From: Cohaesibacter gelatinilyticus
Lineage (GTDB): Bacteria; Pseudomonadota; Alphaproteobacteria; Rhizobiales; Cohaesibacteraceae
Assembly (NCBI RefSeq): GCF_900215605.1
Contig: NZ_OBEL01000001.1
Location: 558,001 to 622,000 of the forward strand
Direction: 5' to 3'
Length of the DNA: 64,000 bases
Positions 7,026 to 16,741 of the stretch are shown here, one piece after another (position 1 is the stretch's first letter; the number at the start of each line of letters is the position of its first letter). The notes under the pieces were generated by a model. The model was given only the letters and a program-made list of their open reading frames with translations. It was not told the DNA's origin and did no database searches. A program made the translations under genes and the position numbers.

Positions 7026-9373
7026 CCAAGGGATTGAAAGGGATCACCCATCAGGCCATCCCACACGATAGTGCTGCCAAACATGCCACCGGTTCAGCTA
7101 ACTATGCCGATGATATTCCAGAGCCTGTTGGTACCTTGCACGCCTATCTGGGACTGGCAGAACAGGCTTGCGGTAAGATCGTCAATCTGGACCTCTCAGC
7201 CATCCGTGCTGCACCGGGTGTCGTGGGCGTGCTGTCAGCAGCTGATATTCCCGGCCATAACAATATCAGCCCAACGGGATTGAATGATGAACCTGTCTTT
7301 GCAACGGATCGGGTTGAGTTCTGGGGGCAACCGCTTTTTGCAGTCGTTGCCAAAACACGTGATCAGGCGCGCCGGGCAGCAAAACTGGCTAAACTGGAGC
7401 TACGGGCTAAAAAGCCAGCCCTTAGCATTTCCGAGGCACAAGAGGCGGGATACCCCTATGTCTCTGCACCGTTAAAGCTGGAACGGGGCGATGTTCAACC
7501 AGCGCTACAATCTGCTCCCAATCGACTGCAAGGCAAGATGGTGGTTGGTGGACAGGATCATATGTATCTGGAAGGTCAGATTGCCTTTGCCATACCCGGA
7601 GAAGATGAGGATGTTGAGGTTTTTTCCTCCACTCAGCATCCAAGCGAAGCCCAGCATATGGTCGCGCATGTGCTGGGCATTGCATCGCATGCAGTCACAG
7701 TCTCGGTAAGGCGGATGGGTGGCGGTTTTGGCGGCAAGGAAACCCAGATGAATATCTTTGCTGCCGTTGCAGCACTGGCCGCCAAGAAATGGAACCGTCC
7801 CGTTAAACTGCGCCCCGATCGTGATGATGACATGATGATCACTGGCAAGCGCCATGACTTTGCTATTCAATATGATGTCGGGTTCGACGAGAGCGGTAAA
7901 ATTCTGGCCGTTGATGCGGATTTTGCCGCCCGCTGTGGTTATTCGGCCGATCTTTCCGGCCCGGTGACAGATCGTGCGCTTTTCCATGCCGACAATGCTT
8001 ACTTCTATCCCAATGTCTGCTTGCGATCTCATCCGATGAAAACCAACACTGTTTCCAACACGGCCTTTCGCGGCTTTGGTGGTCCTCAAGGCGTGATCGC
8101 AGCTGAACGAATGGTTGAAGAAATAGCTTATTCCTTGGGTAAAGATCCTTTGGAGATCCGAAAAGCAAATCTTTATCCCGCTATGGACAGTACTGAAGCC
8201 CAAGAGAATGGCCACCCCAACGCGCTGACGCCCTACCATCAGTCGGTCGAAGACAATATTCTGCATCGTCTGATCGAGGAATTGGAGCAGAATTCAAACT
8301 ATCAAGCCCGGCGTGAGGCCATTCTGGCGCATAACGAAAGCAACGCTTCGATCAAGAAAGGCATTGCGCTGACACCCGTCAAGTTTGGAATTTCCTTCAC
8401 GGCCACCTGGTATAATCAGGCCGGATGTTTGCTTCACATCTATCGAGATGGCTCCGTTCAACTGAACCATGGCGGCACGGAAATGGGCCAGGGGCTGAAC
8501 ACCAAGGTCGCGCAAATCGTGGCCGAGGCTTTTCAGATCGATCTTGCAAAGATCAAGATTACCAAGACCACGACTGAGAAAGTTCCCAATACTTCCGCAA
8601 CTGCGGCCTCATCTGGCACCGATCTCAATGGTATGGCAGCATTGGATGCTGCTAACAAAATCAAAAGCCGCCTTATCGCATTTGCGGCTGAGCACTGGAA
8701 AGTCGAGACCTCTCATGTGGGCTTCCTGCCCAATCATGTTCAGATCGGCGAAGAGCTGATCCCGTTTCCCGATCTGATTGAAGCTGCCTATATGGCGCGT
8801 GTCCAGCTCTCTGATACCGGCTTTTACAAAACGCCGAAAATCCATTGGGATCGCGAAAAAGGCATGGGCCGACCCTTCTATTATTTTGCCTATGGCGCTG
8901 CAGTCTCGGAAGTCAGCGTCGATCGGCTGACCGGAGAATATCGCGTGGATCGGGTGGATGTGCTGCATGATGTGGGCCGATCTTTGAACCCGGCTCTGGA
9001 TAAGGGGCAGGTGGAAGGCGCCTTCATCCAAGGCATGGGCTGGCTGACCAGCGAAGAGCTTTGGTGGGATGAGAAAGGTCAGCTCCGCACCCATGCTCCA
9101 TCGACCTATAAAATCCCTCTGGCCTCTGATATTCCGCGTATTTTCAATGTCGAATTGGCGGATTGGAGCGAAGCCAAGGAACTGACCATCAAACGCTCCA
9201 AAGCGGTTGGCGAGCCACCTTTCATGCTGGCCATCTCGGTTTTTGAGGCACTCTCCATGGCTGTAGCTAGCGTTGCAGACTATAAAATTTGCCCTCAATT
9301 GGAAGCGCCAGCCACTCCAGAACGAGTGCTTCTGGCTATGGAAGCATTGGACGGAACGAGGGAAGCGTCATGA
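7022..9373 (+). CDS. xdhB: Xanthine dehydrogenase large subunit XdhB (molybdopterin-binding)
   Basis: This is the molybdenum-cofactor subunit that hydroxylates hypoxanthine and xanthine to urate. The 783 residues fit the bacterial XdhB length. Family motifs are seen in order: GGGFGGKE near residue 231, FRGFGGPQG near 348, and GEPPF near 730, whose Glu is the catalytic base. The gene starts inside the xdhA stop and its own stop overlaps the xdhC start, so xdhABC is one translationally coupled operon. No signal peptide is seen; the enzyme is cytoplasmic. Confidence 0.96.
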   Translation: MTKGLKGITHQAIPHDSAAKHATGSANYADDIPEPVGTLHAYLGLAEQACGKIVNLDLSAIRAAPGVVGVLSAADIPGHNNISPTGLNDEPVFATDRVEFWGQPLFAVVAKTRDQARRAAKLAKLELRAKKPALSISEAQEAGYPYVSAPLKLERGDVQPALQSAPNRLQGKMVVGGQDHMYLEGQIAFAIPGEDEDVEVFSSTQHPSEAQHMVAHVLGIASHAVTVSVRRMGGGFGGKETQMNIFAAVAALAAKKWNRPVKLRPDRDDDMMITGKRHDFAIQYDVGFDESGKILAVDADFAARCGYSADLSGPVTDRALFHADNAYFYPNVCLRSHPMKTNTVSNTAFRGFGGPQGVIAAERMVEEIAYSLGKDPLEIRKANLYPAMDSTEAQENGHPNALTPYHQSVEDNILHRLIEELEQNSNYQARREAILAHNESNASIKKGIALTPVKFGISFTATWYNQAGCLLHIYRDGSVQLNHGGTEMGQGLNTKVAQIVAEAFQIDLAKIKITKTTTEKVPNTSATAASSGTDLNGMAALDAANKIKSRLIAFAAEHWKVETSHVGFLPNHVQIGEELIPFPDLIEAAYMARVQLSDTGFYKTPKIHWDREKGMGRPFYYFAYGAAVSEVSVDRLTGEYRVDRVDVLHDVGRSLNPALDKGQVEGAFIQGMGWLTSEELWWDEKGQLRTHAPSTYKIPLASDIPRIFNVELADWSEAKELTIKRSKAVGEPPFMLAISVFEALSMAVASVADYKICPQLEAPATPERVLLAMEALDGTREAS

Positions 9374-10218
9374 CTGTGCTCTCCAACTTCTTCCCAGCTC
9401 ATCAATCCATCATGGAAATTGAGATCTCCAGAGTGCGCGGATCGTCTCCGCGAGAAGAGGGGGCACGCATCTATGTAAGCCCCGCGACGCAATGCGGCAC
9501 CATCGGAGGCGGACAGCTGGAATATATGGCCATCGACAAGGCGCGTAGTCTTCTACGTCAGCAATCAATTGAAGTGCCTCAGATCATGGATGTGCCTTTG
9601 GGGCCTGAAATCGGCCAATGCTGCGGTGGTCGAGTAGAGTTGACACTTACGCTGATGAATCAACAGCTAAAACAACAGCGTTTGAGGGAAGAAGTCGCGG
9701 AAATCGCCAAGCGCCCCGCTATCTACCTGTTTGGCGCGGGGCATGTAGGCAGAGCGTTGGCGAATAGCTTGTCACTTTTGCCTGTGAGACCCGTTCTGAT
9801 TGATAGCCGAAAGGAAGAGCTCGCGCTCTGTCGGGCTGATATCGAGACCTATCTCACTCCATTGCCGGAAGAGAGAATGAGGATGGCCGCACCTGGGAGC
9901 ACCTTCGTTATCGCAACTCATGATCATGCGCTGGATTTTCTATTGGCCCGCGAAGCTTTGGCGAGACGGGATGCATGCTATGTCGGCATGATTGGTTCTA
10001 AAAGCAAAGCTGCACGCTTCAGGCATTGGTTGGCGGGTGAGGCTCCTGAACTTTCCGCCAAAGATTTGATTTGCCCAATGGCAAAGAGTGTTGCCGTTGC
10101 TTCAGAAGATAAGAGGCCCGAGGTTATAGCGGCTCTGATCACTGCAGAACTGATCGCAGCATTAAATCAGGGGGCATTGGTGCAAAAGCCCTTGCGAAGC
10201 AAAGTATCAGAGCAGTAA
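9370..10218 (+). CDS. xdhC: Xanthine dehydrogenase accessory protein XdhC
   Basis: XdhC binds and sulfurates the molybdenum cofactor and inserts it into XdhB. The 282-residue protein has the N-terminal XdhC/CoxI domain (RGSSPREEGA, then GTIGGGQLE and a QCCGGR cysteine pair) and a C-terminal Rossmann domain (LFGAGHVGRAL and GMIGSKSKAARF). The start at 9370 is set by the ATGA overlap with xdhB. The frame is open further upstream inside xdhB, but that extension has no family similarity I recognise. Confidence 0.94.
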   Translation: MTVLSNFFPAHQSIMEIEISRVRGSSPREEGARIYVSPATQCGTIGGGQLEYMAIDKARSLLRQQSIEVPQIMDVPLGPEIGQCCGGRVELTLTLMNQQLKQQRLREEVAEIAKRPAIYLFGAGHVGRALANSLSLLPVRPVLIDSRKEELALCRADIETYLTPLPEERMRMAAPGSTFVIATHDHALDFLLAREALARRDACYVGMIGSKSKAARFRHWLAGEAPELSAKDLICPMAKSVAVASEDKRPEVIAALITAELIAALNQGALVQKPLRSKVSEQ

Positions 10219-10291
10219 TTTGCCCGTCGCACAAATGCGGATGATCAATAATACCAGATAGCAAAGTCAGATATCTGAAAGGATAGGACAA

Positions 10292-11614
10292 GTGAAAACA
10301 CTTCTGCGCGGACGTGTGCTGAGTTTCCATGCCGAACCCAAAGGCATCGACGATCAGCAATCCTATCTTTATCTGGAAGATGGAGCCTTGTTGGTTGAGA
10401 ATGGCAAAATCATCGCGTGCGACGATTTTGAAGCCCTCATTCGCCAGCATAAAAGTGATCTGGATGATCTGACCCTGATTGACCATCGCCCCCATTTATT
10501 GATGCCGGGCTTTATCGATCCTCATTTGCATTTCCCGCAAGTGCAGGTCATCGCCTCCTGGGGTGCGCAATTGCTTGACTGGCTGAACAATTATACCTTC
10601 CCGCAGGAAGCACTTTATGAAGATCCAAGCCATTCAAAGGCTATGGCAAAAGCCTTTTTTGACGAGTTGATCCGTCATGGCACCACCTCGGCAGTGGCCT
10701 ATTGTTCGGTCCATCGCCAAAGCGCGGAAGCTTTCTTCACCGAGGCCAGTGCCCGCAATATGCGTATGATTGGCGGCAAGGTCATGATGGATCGAAATGC
10801 GCCCGACAGTGTGCTGGATACCCCAAGGTCGGGCTATGATGACAGCAAGGCGCTGATAGACGCTTGGCATGGTAAGGGGCGCAATCTCTATGCAATCACG
10901 CCACGTTTTGCCATCACCTCAACGCCAGAGCAGTTGGAAGCAACAGGGCAATTGGTGAAAGATCATCCCGATTGTCATATCCAGACCCATCTTTCTGAAA
11001 ATATGGATGAAATCGCCTTCACCAAGAGCCTCTATCCCGATGCCAAGGACTATCTGGGTATCTATGAAGACTATGGCCTCTTGTCCGAGAAAATACTGCT
11101 CGGCCATTGTATCCATCTAGAACCACGAGAGATTGAAGTGCTGGCGGACACGGATGCCAGACCGGTCTTCTGCCCAACCTCCAATCTGTTTTTGGGATCG
11201 GGATTGTTTAATGATGCAGGCCTTCGGGAGAAAGGCATCACCAATGCCATTGCAACGGATATCGGTGGCGGTACCAGCTATTCCATGCTGCAGACTTTGA
11301 ATGAAGGCTATAAGATCCTGCAGCTCAGAGGGCAAAAGCTCGATCCGTTGCGTGCGTTCTACTGGATAACGAAAGGCAATGCAGAAGCGCTTGGCCTGCA
11401 AAGCCAGATTGGCACGTTGGAAGAAGGAAGCGAAGCCGACATTGTGGTGCTCGATAGCGCCTCAACGCCTGCGATGGCACTTCGCATGCAAAAGGCTGAG
11501 AAACTGAGCGAGGAATTGTTCATCCTACAGATCATGGGAGATGATCGAGCAATTGCCGAGACTTACGTGGCAGGAGTGCCGCAGAAAAGCAAGCTTCAAG
11601 GAATGGATGCCTAA
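10292..11614 (+). CDS. guaD: Guanine deaminase GuaD
   Basis: GuaD hydrolyses guanine to xanthine and ammonia, feeding XdhAB. The 440-residue amidohydrolase has the metal-binding PGFIDPHLHFPQ motif (His78, His80), QTHLSEN and HCIHL further on, and the ATDIGGG segment near the C-terminus. The start codon is GTG, with AAAGGA 8 nt upstream. A 73-bp gap separates it from xdhC, so it is probably in the same transcription unit. Its last 4 bp overlap the convergent allA stop. Confidence 0.95.
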   Translation: MKTLLRGRVLSFHAEPKGIDDQQSYLYLEDGALLVENGKIIACDDFEALIRQHKSDLDDLTLIDHRPHLLMPGFIDPHLHFPQVQVIASWGAQLLDWLNNYTFPQEALYEDPSHSKAMAKAFFDELIRHGTTSAVAYCSVHRQSAEAFFTEASARNMRMIGGKVMMDRNAPDSVLDTPRSGYDDSKALIDAWHGKGRNLYAITPRFAITSTPEQLEATGQLVKDHPDCHIQTHLSENMDEIAFTKSLYPDAKDYLGIYEDYGLLSEKILLGHCIHLEPREIEVLADTDARPVFCPTSNLFLGSGLFNDAGLREKGITNAIATDIGGGTSYSMLQTLNEGYKILQLRGQKLDPLRAFYWITKGNAEALGLQSQIGTLEEGSEADIVVLDSASTPAMALRMQKAEKLSEELFILQIMGDDRAIAETYVAGVPQKSKLQGMDA

Positions 11615-12141
11615 TCAGCTTCTTCAATGCGATAGGGTTGATCAAACCAGAATTCTTGCAAATTGTTTCCTTCACCAACTCGGTCAATCACCGCGAATAG
11701 GCCTGAGCGATGTTTGGAACTGGAAAGTGGTGTCAAAACTCCATGCCAGACGTTACGATGGAAATTGATGCCTTGGCCGGGTTCTGTGAGAAAGGCTTGG
11801 GGGTGAGCGGGGCGCCCAGCATCATCTTCTGCCACAATAACCAGAAATGGCGCTTCATGCATTGGAAGGAAAGCCTGACTGCCCAAGGGATGACGCTCCA
11901 TTAGGTCCAATGAGTAGGGAAGGCTCCTTGGGGCGGCATTGAATAAACTGATCCCAGCACGGCCATCACCAATATCGGGAGAAAAATCAAGCTTGGCCAG
12001 ATCATGATGCCGACCACAGAGGCCCTGATTGATCAGGAAGTCGGGTAAAGGTCCCAGCTTGATCACGTCACCGAAAGGGGCAAAAGCTTCCTCGGTCAAC
12101 GGTGCGGTTTTTATCACGACTTGATTTGGTACATCATCCAT
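11611..12141 (-). CDS. allA: Ureidoglycolate lyase AllA
   Basis: AllA splits ureidoglycolate into glyoxylate and urea, the final ureide step. The 176-residue protein has the family N-terminus (PLTEEAFAPFGDVI) and the C-terminal cupin-like FHRNVWHGVLTPL and FAVIDRVGEG segments. The start at 12141 is chosen because it overlaps the upstream puuE-uraD gene by 8 bp with AGGA close before it. A start at 12207 would add 22 residues that belong to the other gene. It is co-transcribed with puuE-uraD. Confidence 0.92.
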   Translation of the reverse strand: MDDVPNQVVIKTAPLTEEAFAPFGDVIKLGPLPDFLINQGLCGRHHDLAKLDFSPDIGDGRAGISLFNAAPRSLPYSLDLMERHPLGSQAFLPMHEAPFLVIVAEDDAGRPAHPQAFLTEPGQGINFHRNVWHGVLTPLSSSKHRSGLFAVIDRVGEGNNLQEFWFDQPYRIEEAD

Positions 12142-13567
12142 CTTCCTGATCCCATAGGGCATGAAGACGATGCCACGCAATCCGCTCCACCTGACGGCAT
12201 GCCTCACTAAATTCTATTTCACTGTCATTCTCTATTCGTCTTTCAAAAGCGCTCAATATCGATGCTTTATTATGATCCCGCACAGCGATGATGAAGGGAA
12301 AATCGTGCTTCTCGACATAGCGCTGGTTCAGATCGGTGAAATGTGTCCGCTCTTCATCGCTCAAAATATCCAGGCCAGCTGAGGCTTGTTCCTGATTGGA
12401 GGCTTCGGTCAGCTGCTTGGCAGCGGCTAGCTTTCCTGCCAAATCCGGATGTGCCTTCAATATGCCCATGCGTTCTTCCTTGCTGGCTGAGCGGAAAATC
12501 CGGCATAGCGCATTATGGATCCCGACAGGGCTGTCATGGGCCGGCCCCAGTTCCAGATCAAAAGCTCTTTCGGCAATGAAAGAGGAATGCTCAAAGATAT
12601 CGCCAAATTGCTTCAGGAAGTCAGCTTTCTCCATACCAGATGGCTGCAGGGCAGACCATTGCGGCGAATGATGTTCTTTCCAATGATGGGCAACGTCGAT
12701 CCGACGGGCAAACCAAACATCATCATGGCTTTGTGCATAATCGATAAAGCGTTTCAGCGCCTGAATGCGCCCCGGACGCCCAACCAGACGACAATGAAGC
12801 CCGATAGACATCATTTTTGGCTGGCCTTGATTGCCTTCCTCATAAAGGCAATCAAAACTGTCTTTCAGATAGGCGTAGAATTGGTCACCGGAATTGAAGC
12901 CCTGATTTGTTGCAAAGCGCATATCGTTGCAGTCGAGCGTATAAGGCACGATCAACTGATCCTTGCCTGTATAGTGACGACGCCAATAGGGTAGATCATC
13001 CGCATAAGAATCTGAGATATAATCGAAATCGCCAATGTCACTAGCCAGATTGACAGTGCTGGCCGAGCAGCGCCCGCAATACCAGCCCTTGGGCTTTTCA
13101 CCAGTCACTTCCGCATGAAGGCGGATGGCCTCACGCATATGCGTGGCTTCGTCCTCTACGGTGAAGTCCTTGTAATCAATCCATTTCAGGCCATGGCTGG
13201 CAATCTCCCAGTCCGCTTCAAGCATGGCTTGGACTTGCTCGGGATTGCGGGCAAGGGCAGTCGCAACACCAAAGATGGTCAGGGGAATATCAGCGGATCT
13301 GAACACATCATGCAATCGCCAGAAACCGGAGCGCGCACCATATTCGTAGATGCTTTCCATATTCCAGTGACGTTGACCGGACCAGGGGGCAGCACCGACA
13401 ATTTCAGACAGAAAAGCCTCGGAGGCTTCATCGCCATGGAGCAGGCAATTCTCTCCACCTTCTTCGTAATTGAGAACGAATTGAACGGCGATCTTCGCAC
13501 CATTCGGCCAATGGACAGCAGGTCGAGCCTGGCCGTAGCCACGCATGTCTCTGGAATAACGCGTCAT
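12134..13567 (-). CDS. puuE-uraD: Fusion of allantoinase PuuE and OHCU decarboxylase UraD
   Basis: This bifunctional 477-residue protein covers two steps. Residues 1 to about 305 are a PuuE-type (polysaccharide-deacetylase-like, metal-independent) allantoinase, with IASHGLKW, GWYCGRCS and SIGLHCRLVGRPGR. Residues about 315-475 are OHCU decarboxylase, with LKAHPDLAGKLA, QASAGLD and FPFIIAVRDHNKASIL. UraD turns OHCU into S-allantoin, and the PuuE half then opens allantoin to allantoate. The start has AAAGGGG 6 nt upstream. With hiuH divergent just across a 220-bp gap, the three steps after urate oxidase are all encoded here. The fusion is intact, with no frameshift. Confidence 0.93.
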   Translation of the reverse strand: MTRYSRDMRGYGQARPAVHWPNGAKIAVQFVLNYEEGGENCLLHGDEASEAFLSEIVGAAPWSGQRHWNMESIYEYGARSGFWRLHDVFRSADIPLTIFGVATALARNPEQVQAMLEADWEIASHGLKWIDYKDFTVEDEATHMREAIRLHAEVTGEKPKGWYCGRCSASTVNLASDIGDFDYISDSYADDLPYWRRHYTGKDQLIVPYTLDCNDMRFATNQGFNSGDQFYAYLKDSFDCLYEEGNQGQPKMMSIGLHCRLVGRPGRIQALKRFIDYAQSHDDVWFARRIDVAHHWKEHHSPQWSALQPSGMEKADFLKQFGDIFEHSSFIAERAFDLELGPAHDSPVGIHNALCRIFRSASKEERMGILKAHPDLAGKLAAAKQLTEASNQEQASAGLDILSDEERTHFTDLNQRYVEKHDFPFIIAVRDHNKASILSAFERRIENDSEIEFSEACRQVERIAWHRLHALWDQEDG

Positions 13568-13787
13568 GATGCCCCTTTGAGTCGTAAACTTGGGTCAGCT
13601 CATTTTCATTCTATCGCAAAGCAATCGGCGTATATTTTCAATAAATCGTAGAAAGAGATATAAGAATTGCGCAATATACCCTCGACGCACACCATCAGAA
13701 AATAAAGATATATTATAGCCGTGAATCTTCGGTCCAGGATGGCTGAAGCTACAGGCGACCCGAGCTTGAGAGGATGGAAAAGAGCGA
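13568..13787. promoter_or_regulatory. Divergent control region between puuE-uraD and hiuH-puuD
   Basis: This 220-bp AT-rich gap must hold promoters for both operons. The only marked symmetry is the 10-bp palindrome ATTGCGCAAT at 13666-13675. It could be an operator, but I found no second copy elsewhere in the purine genes. Confidence 0.35.
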
Positions 13788-14141
13788 ATGAGCGGATTTC
13801 TCACCACCCATATTCTGGATACGGCTCTTGGCCAACCTGCCGCAGGCCTGCATATCGATCTGATGCGGTTTGAAAACGGCCAGTTGCGCCATCTCACCAG
13901 CATGGTCACCAATGATGATGGTCGCACGGACAGCCCCATCTTGCCACAGGATCAGTTCCAGATTGGGCAATATGAGCTGGTTTTCCATGCCGGAGATTAT
14001 CTGCGCAAGATCCATCCCGACCTGGCTGAACCTCTCTTTCTCGATCTTATTCCCATCCGCTTTGGGATAAGCGAAGGCAGTCACTATCATGTGCCGCTGT
14101 TGCTCTCGCCCTTTGGCTATTCCACTTATCGGGGGAGCTAA
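13788..14141 (+). CDS. hiuH: 5-hydroxyisourate hydrolase (transthyretin-like)
   Basis: HiuH hydrolyses 5-hydroxyisourate, the product of urate oxidation, to OHCU. The 117-residue protein matches the family in length. It has the catalytic set His8 (THILD), Arg46, His99/His101 (HYH) and the diagnostic C-terminal YRGS at 114-117, which separates the enzyme from transthyretin. No signal peptide is seen. It is followed after 3 bp by puuD, so urate oxidation and the next step are coupled. Confidence 0.96.
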   Translation: MSGFLTTHILDTALGQPAAGLHIDLMRFENGQLRHLTSMVTNDDGRTDSPILPQDQFQIGQYELVFHAGDYLRKIHPDLAEPLFLDLIPIRFGISEGSHYHVPLLLSPFGYSTYRGS

Positions 14142-14144
14142 CAG

Positions 14145-15401
14145 ATGGAGGATTTTGTAATTCTCTCACCACTCCTGATGAGCTGGTTGGAATTCGCTGT
14201 GCGCTGGCTTCATGTCATCACTGCTATGGCTTGGATCGGTTCCAGTTTTTACTTCATCGCGCTGGATCTGGGATTGCGTAAGGCTGACAATTTGCCAAAA
14301 GGTGCTCATGGAGAAGAATGGCAGGTTCATGGCGGTGGCTTCTATCACATCCGCAAGTTCCTCGTTGCGCCTGAAGCCATGCCAGAGCATCTTATCTGGT
14401 TCAAGTGGGAAAGCTATTCCACCTGGCTTTCCGGCGCAGCTCTTCTCGCGCTTGTCTATTGGATGGGAGCAGAGCTCTATCTGATTGATGCTGCGAAGTT
14501 GGAGTTTGAGGTCTGGCAAGCAGTGGCGATCTCAGCTGGTTCCCTGATCCTTGGTTGGATCATCTATGATGTGTTGTGCAAATCCTCCTTGGGTGAGAAG
14601 CCAACTGCGCTGATGATCCTGCTCTTCGTGATGCTTGTTGTCATGGCCTGGGGTTATAATCAGGTCTTCACCGGCCGCGCGACCATGTTGCATCTCGGGG
14701 CATTCACCGCGACGATCATGACTGCCAATGTTTTTCTGATCATTATGCCAAACCAGCGGATTGTGGTGGCAGATCTGAAAGCGGGCACAACACCAGATGC
14801 CAAATATGGCAAGATCGCCAAGTTGCGATCAACCCATAACAATTATTTGACCCTTCCTGTCATCTTCCTGATGCTGTCAAACCATTACCCGCTGGCTTTT
14901 GCTTCGCCTTATAACTGGTTGATTGCAGCCCTTGTATTCCTGATGGGCGTCACCATCCGCCACTATTTCAACACTCGTCATGCAAGAGCTGGCAATCCAA
15001 TCTGGACGATCCCGGCGACAATGGTACTGTTCTTTGCTGCAGTTTGGCTGTCTCTCCTGCCACCTCAGGAGATGAATGAGACTGGCGAAGAAATGGAGCA
15101 GACAAGCGCGCTCACCCATGATCAGATGAGGTTGGCGAGCCATGCCAACTTCGAGCAGGTAACCGAAATAGTGCAGGGGCGCTGCTCCATGTGCCATGCC
15201 GAAGAGCCCGGCTGGGATGGTATCCCGACAGCGCCCAAAGGTGTTTTGCTGGAAACAGAAGGGCAAATCTCAGCGGCAGCGGATCTGATCTATCTTCATG
15301 CAGGACGCACCAATGCAATGCCTCCGGCCAACATCACCTATATGGAAGAAGAAGAGCGCCGGATTATTCGCAACTGGTATCACGACTTCCTGCGTGGCTA
15401 G
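14145..15401 (+). CDS. puuD: Membrane urate oxidase PuuD with C-terminal cytochrome c domain
   Basis: PuuD oxidises urate at the membrane and hands electrons to its own c-type cytochrome, so it avoids the hydrogen peroxide made by soluble uricase. The 418-residue protein has about eight hydrophobic helices in its first 310 residues (for example LHVITAMAWIGSSFYFIAL), followed by a haem c motif CSMCH at 347-351 and a Met-rich tail (NAMPPANITYM) that could give the axial ligand. GGGGGAG precedes the ATG. The TAG stop is also the first three bases of the TAGAGCAT repeat at 15399. This gene replaces uaZ/uricase in the pathway. Confidence 0.93.
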   Translation: MEDFVILSPLLMSWLEFAVRWLHVITAMAWIGSSFYFIALDLGLRKADNLPKGAHGEEWQVHGGGFYHIRKFLVAPEAMPEHLIWFKWESYSTWLSGAALLALVYWMGAELYLIDAAKLEFEVWQAVAISAGSLILGWIIYDVLCKSSLGEKPTALMILLFVMLVVMAWGYNQVFTGRATMLHLGAFTATIMTANVFLIIMPNQRIVVADLKAGTTPDAKYGKIAKLRSTHNNYLTLPVIFLMLSNHYPLAFASPYNWLIAALVFLMGVTIRHYFNTRHARAGNPIWTIPATMVLFFAAVWLSLLPPQEMNETGEEMEQTSALTHDQMRLASHANFEQVTEIVQGRCSMCHAEEPGWDGIPTAPKGVLLETEGQISAAADLIYLHAGRTNAMPPANITYMEEEERRIIRNWYHDFLRG

Positions 15402-15501
15402 AGCATATTCCCGAAAAGTGTGTGCGGTTTTTGGATAAGAATATGCTTGGAAACAATGGCTTAGGCATTTGAATAACCGGACATTCATTCAAAATGCTCT
15501 A
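15399..15501. repeat. TAGAGCAT-type palindromic intergenic repeat
   Basis: The 103-bp element has outer ends TAGAGCAT and ATGCTCTA. A perfect 9-bp inner stem (AGCATATTC at 15402-15410 with GAATATGCT at 15439-15447) encloses CCCGAAAAG and TTTTTGG. The pattern resembles the GAGCAT/CCCGAAAAG palindromes scattered through rhizobial genomes. It overlaps the puuD stop codon and lies between puuD and the convergent nagA, where it could also act as a terminator-like hairpin. Confidence 0.75.
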
Positions 15502-15526
15502 ACAATTGAGATAGAAGAGCGAGTGA

Positions 15527-16741
15527 TCAATAGGAGCGCTCATACCCATTGATCCAGTTATGCTTTATTTGCCAGTTCTCGGGATCAAACGCCACCAGAT
15601 CGGCGTTGTATCCGCCAGCAACACGCCCAATCACTTTATCCATGCGGATATACCGTGCCGGATAGAGCGATGCCATGCGCAGAACTTCAGATAAAGGAAG
15701 GCCAAGAAGCTCAACGCTGTTGCGCACTGCTCCCATCATGTTGAGATCTGATCCGGCCAGGATGCCATCTTCGGTCGTGCATTTGCCATACTGGGCCTGA
15801 ATACTCGCACCATTCAGTTCAAAGCACTTGATGCCGTCCTTGTCTGCTTCCATGCCCACGCCTGCCATAGCGTCGGTAACCAGCATCATCTTGCCTTTGC
15901 CCGCGCGCGCTTCCTTTGCAGCTATGGCCATGCGCAGGCTGGCGGGATGAACGTGAAAGCCATCGACGATCAGTCCGCAATAAGCTTTCTCATCATCCAG
16001 AGCAGCACCGACAACGCCGGGTTCACGACTGCCAAAAGGTGTCATGGCATTGAAAAGATGCGTGAAACCACTAATGCCTGTCCGTAAGGCCTTATGGATT
16101 TGCTGATAGTTGGCAGCACTATGGCCTGCACTCACCAGAACACCACGCTCAACGAGTGATGTGATGAAAGAGGGGCAAACTTTTTCTGGTGCCAGTGTGA
16201 CCAACCTAACCCCAAGATCGGGATGAGACAGCAAATCCAAAGCTGCGTCAGTGCCATCCTCTTCAACAAGGCGAATGATCTCGGACCTATGCACACCCTT
16301 TCGCTCTACATTCAGATAGGGGCCTTCAAAATGTACGCCCTTGATGGCTGAGAGGGAGCTATTCTCGCCCCAATGACGATGGACCCGGCGTATAAGATCG
16401 GCAACATGCTCCATGGCGTCCCATCGATCACTGATCAGAGTTGGCAACATGGAGGTGGTTCCGAAGCGGCGATGAGCATCTGCGATCTGCTCCAATCCAG
16501 ACAGATCACATTGTCCACCCAGCATCACGCCACCTCCGCCATTGATTTGCAAATCAACAAAACCGGGACAGAGAACAAGGCCGGAAAGATCATGAACTTG
16601 CACATGCTTGTTGTGATAGCTGGATAGATCGGTAGGGCAGTCAAGGATATCGGCAATATGAATGCTGTCCAGCAAAACGGCTTTACCAGCATGAAACTGC
16701 TCACCATCAAACAATCGGGCATGCACCAGGAGCTGTTTCAT
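15527..16741 (-). CDS. nagA: N-acetylglucosamine-6-phosphate deacetylase NagA
   Basis: NagA removes acetate from GlcNAc-6-phosphate in amino-sugar and cell-wall recycling. The 404-residue amidohydrolase shows CPGFVDLQINGGGG near residue 58, the metal ligand Glu in KGVHFEGPYLN, SAGHS and THLFNAM, and VTDAMAG with the catalytic Asp. AAGGAAG precedes the ATG. The gene stands alone: no nagB, nagK or transporter is seen next to it. It converges on puuD with a TAGAGCAT repeat between. Confidence 0.93.
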   Translation of the reverse strand: MKQLLVHARLFDGEQFHAGKAVLLDSIHIADILDCPTDLSSYHNKHVQVHDLSGLVLCPGFVDLQINGGGGVMLGGQCDLSGLEQIADAHRRFGTTSMLPTLISDRWDAMEHVADLIRRVHRHWGENSSLSAIKGVHFEGPYLNVERKGVHRSEIIRLVEEDGTDAALDLLSHPDLGVRLVTLAPEKVCPSFITSLVERGVLVSAGHSAANYQQIHKALRTGISGFTHLFNAMTPFGSREPGVVGAALDDEKAYCGLIVDGFHVHPASLRMAIAAKEARAGKGKMMLVTDAMAGVGMEADKDGIKCFELNGASIQAQYGKCTTEDGILAGSDLNMMGAVRNSVELLGLPLSEVLRMASLYPARYIRMDKVIGRVAGGYNADLVAFDPENWQIKHNWINGYERSY

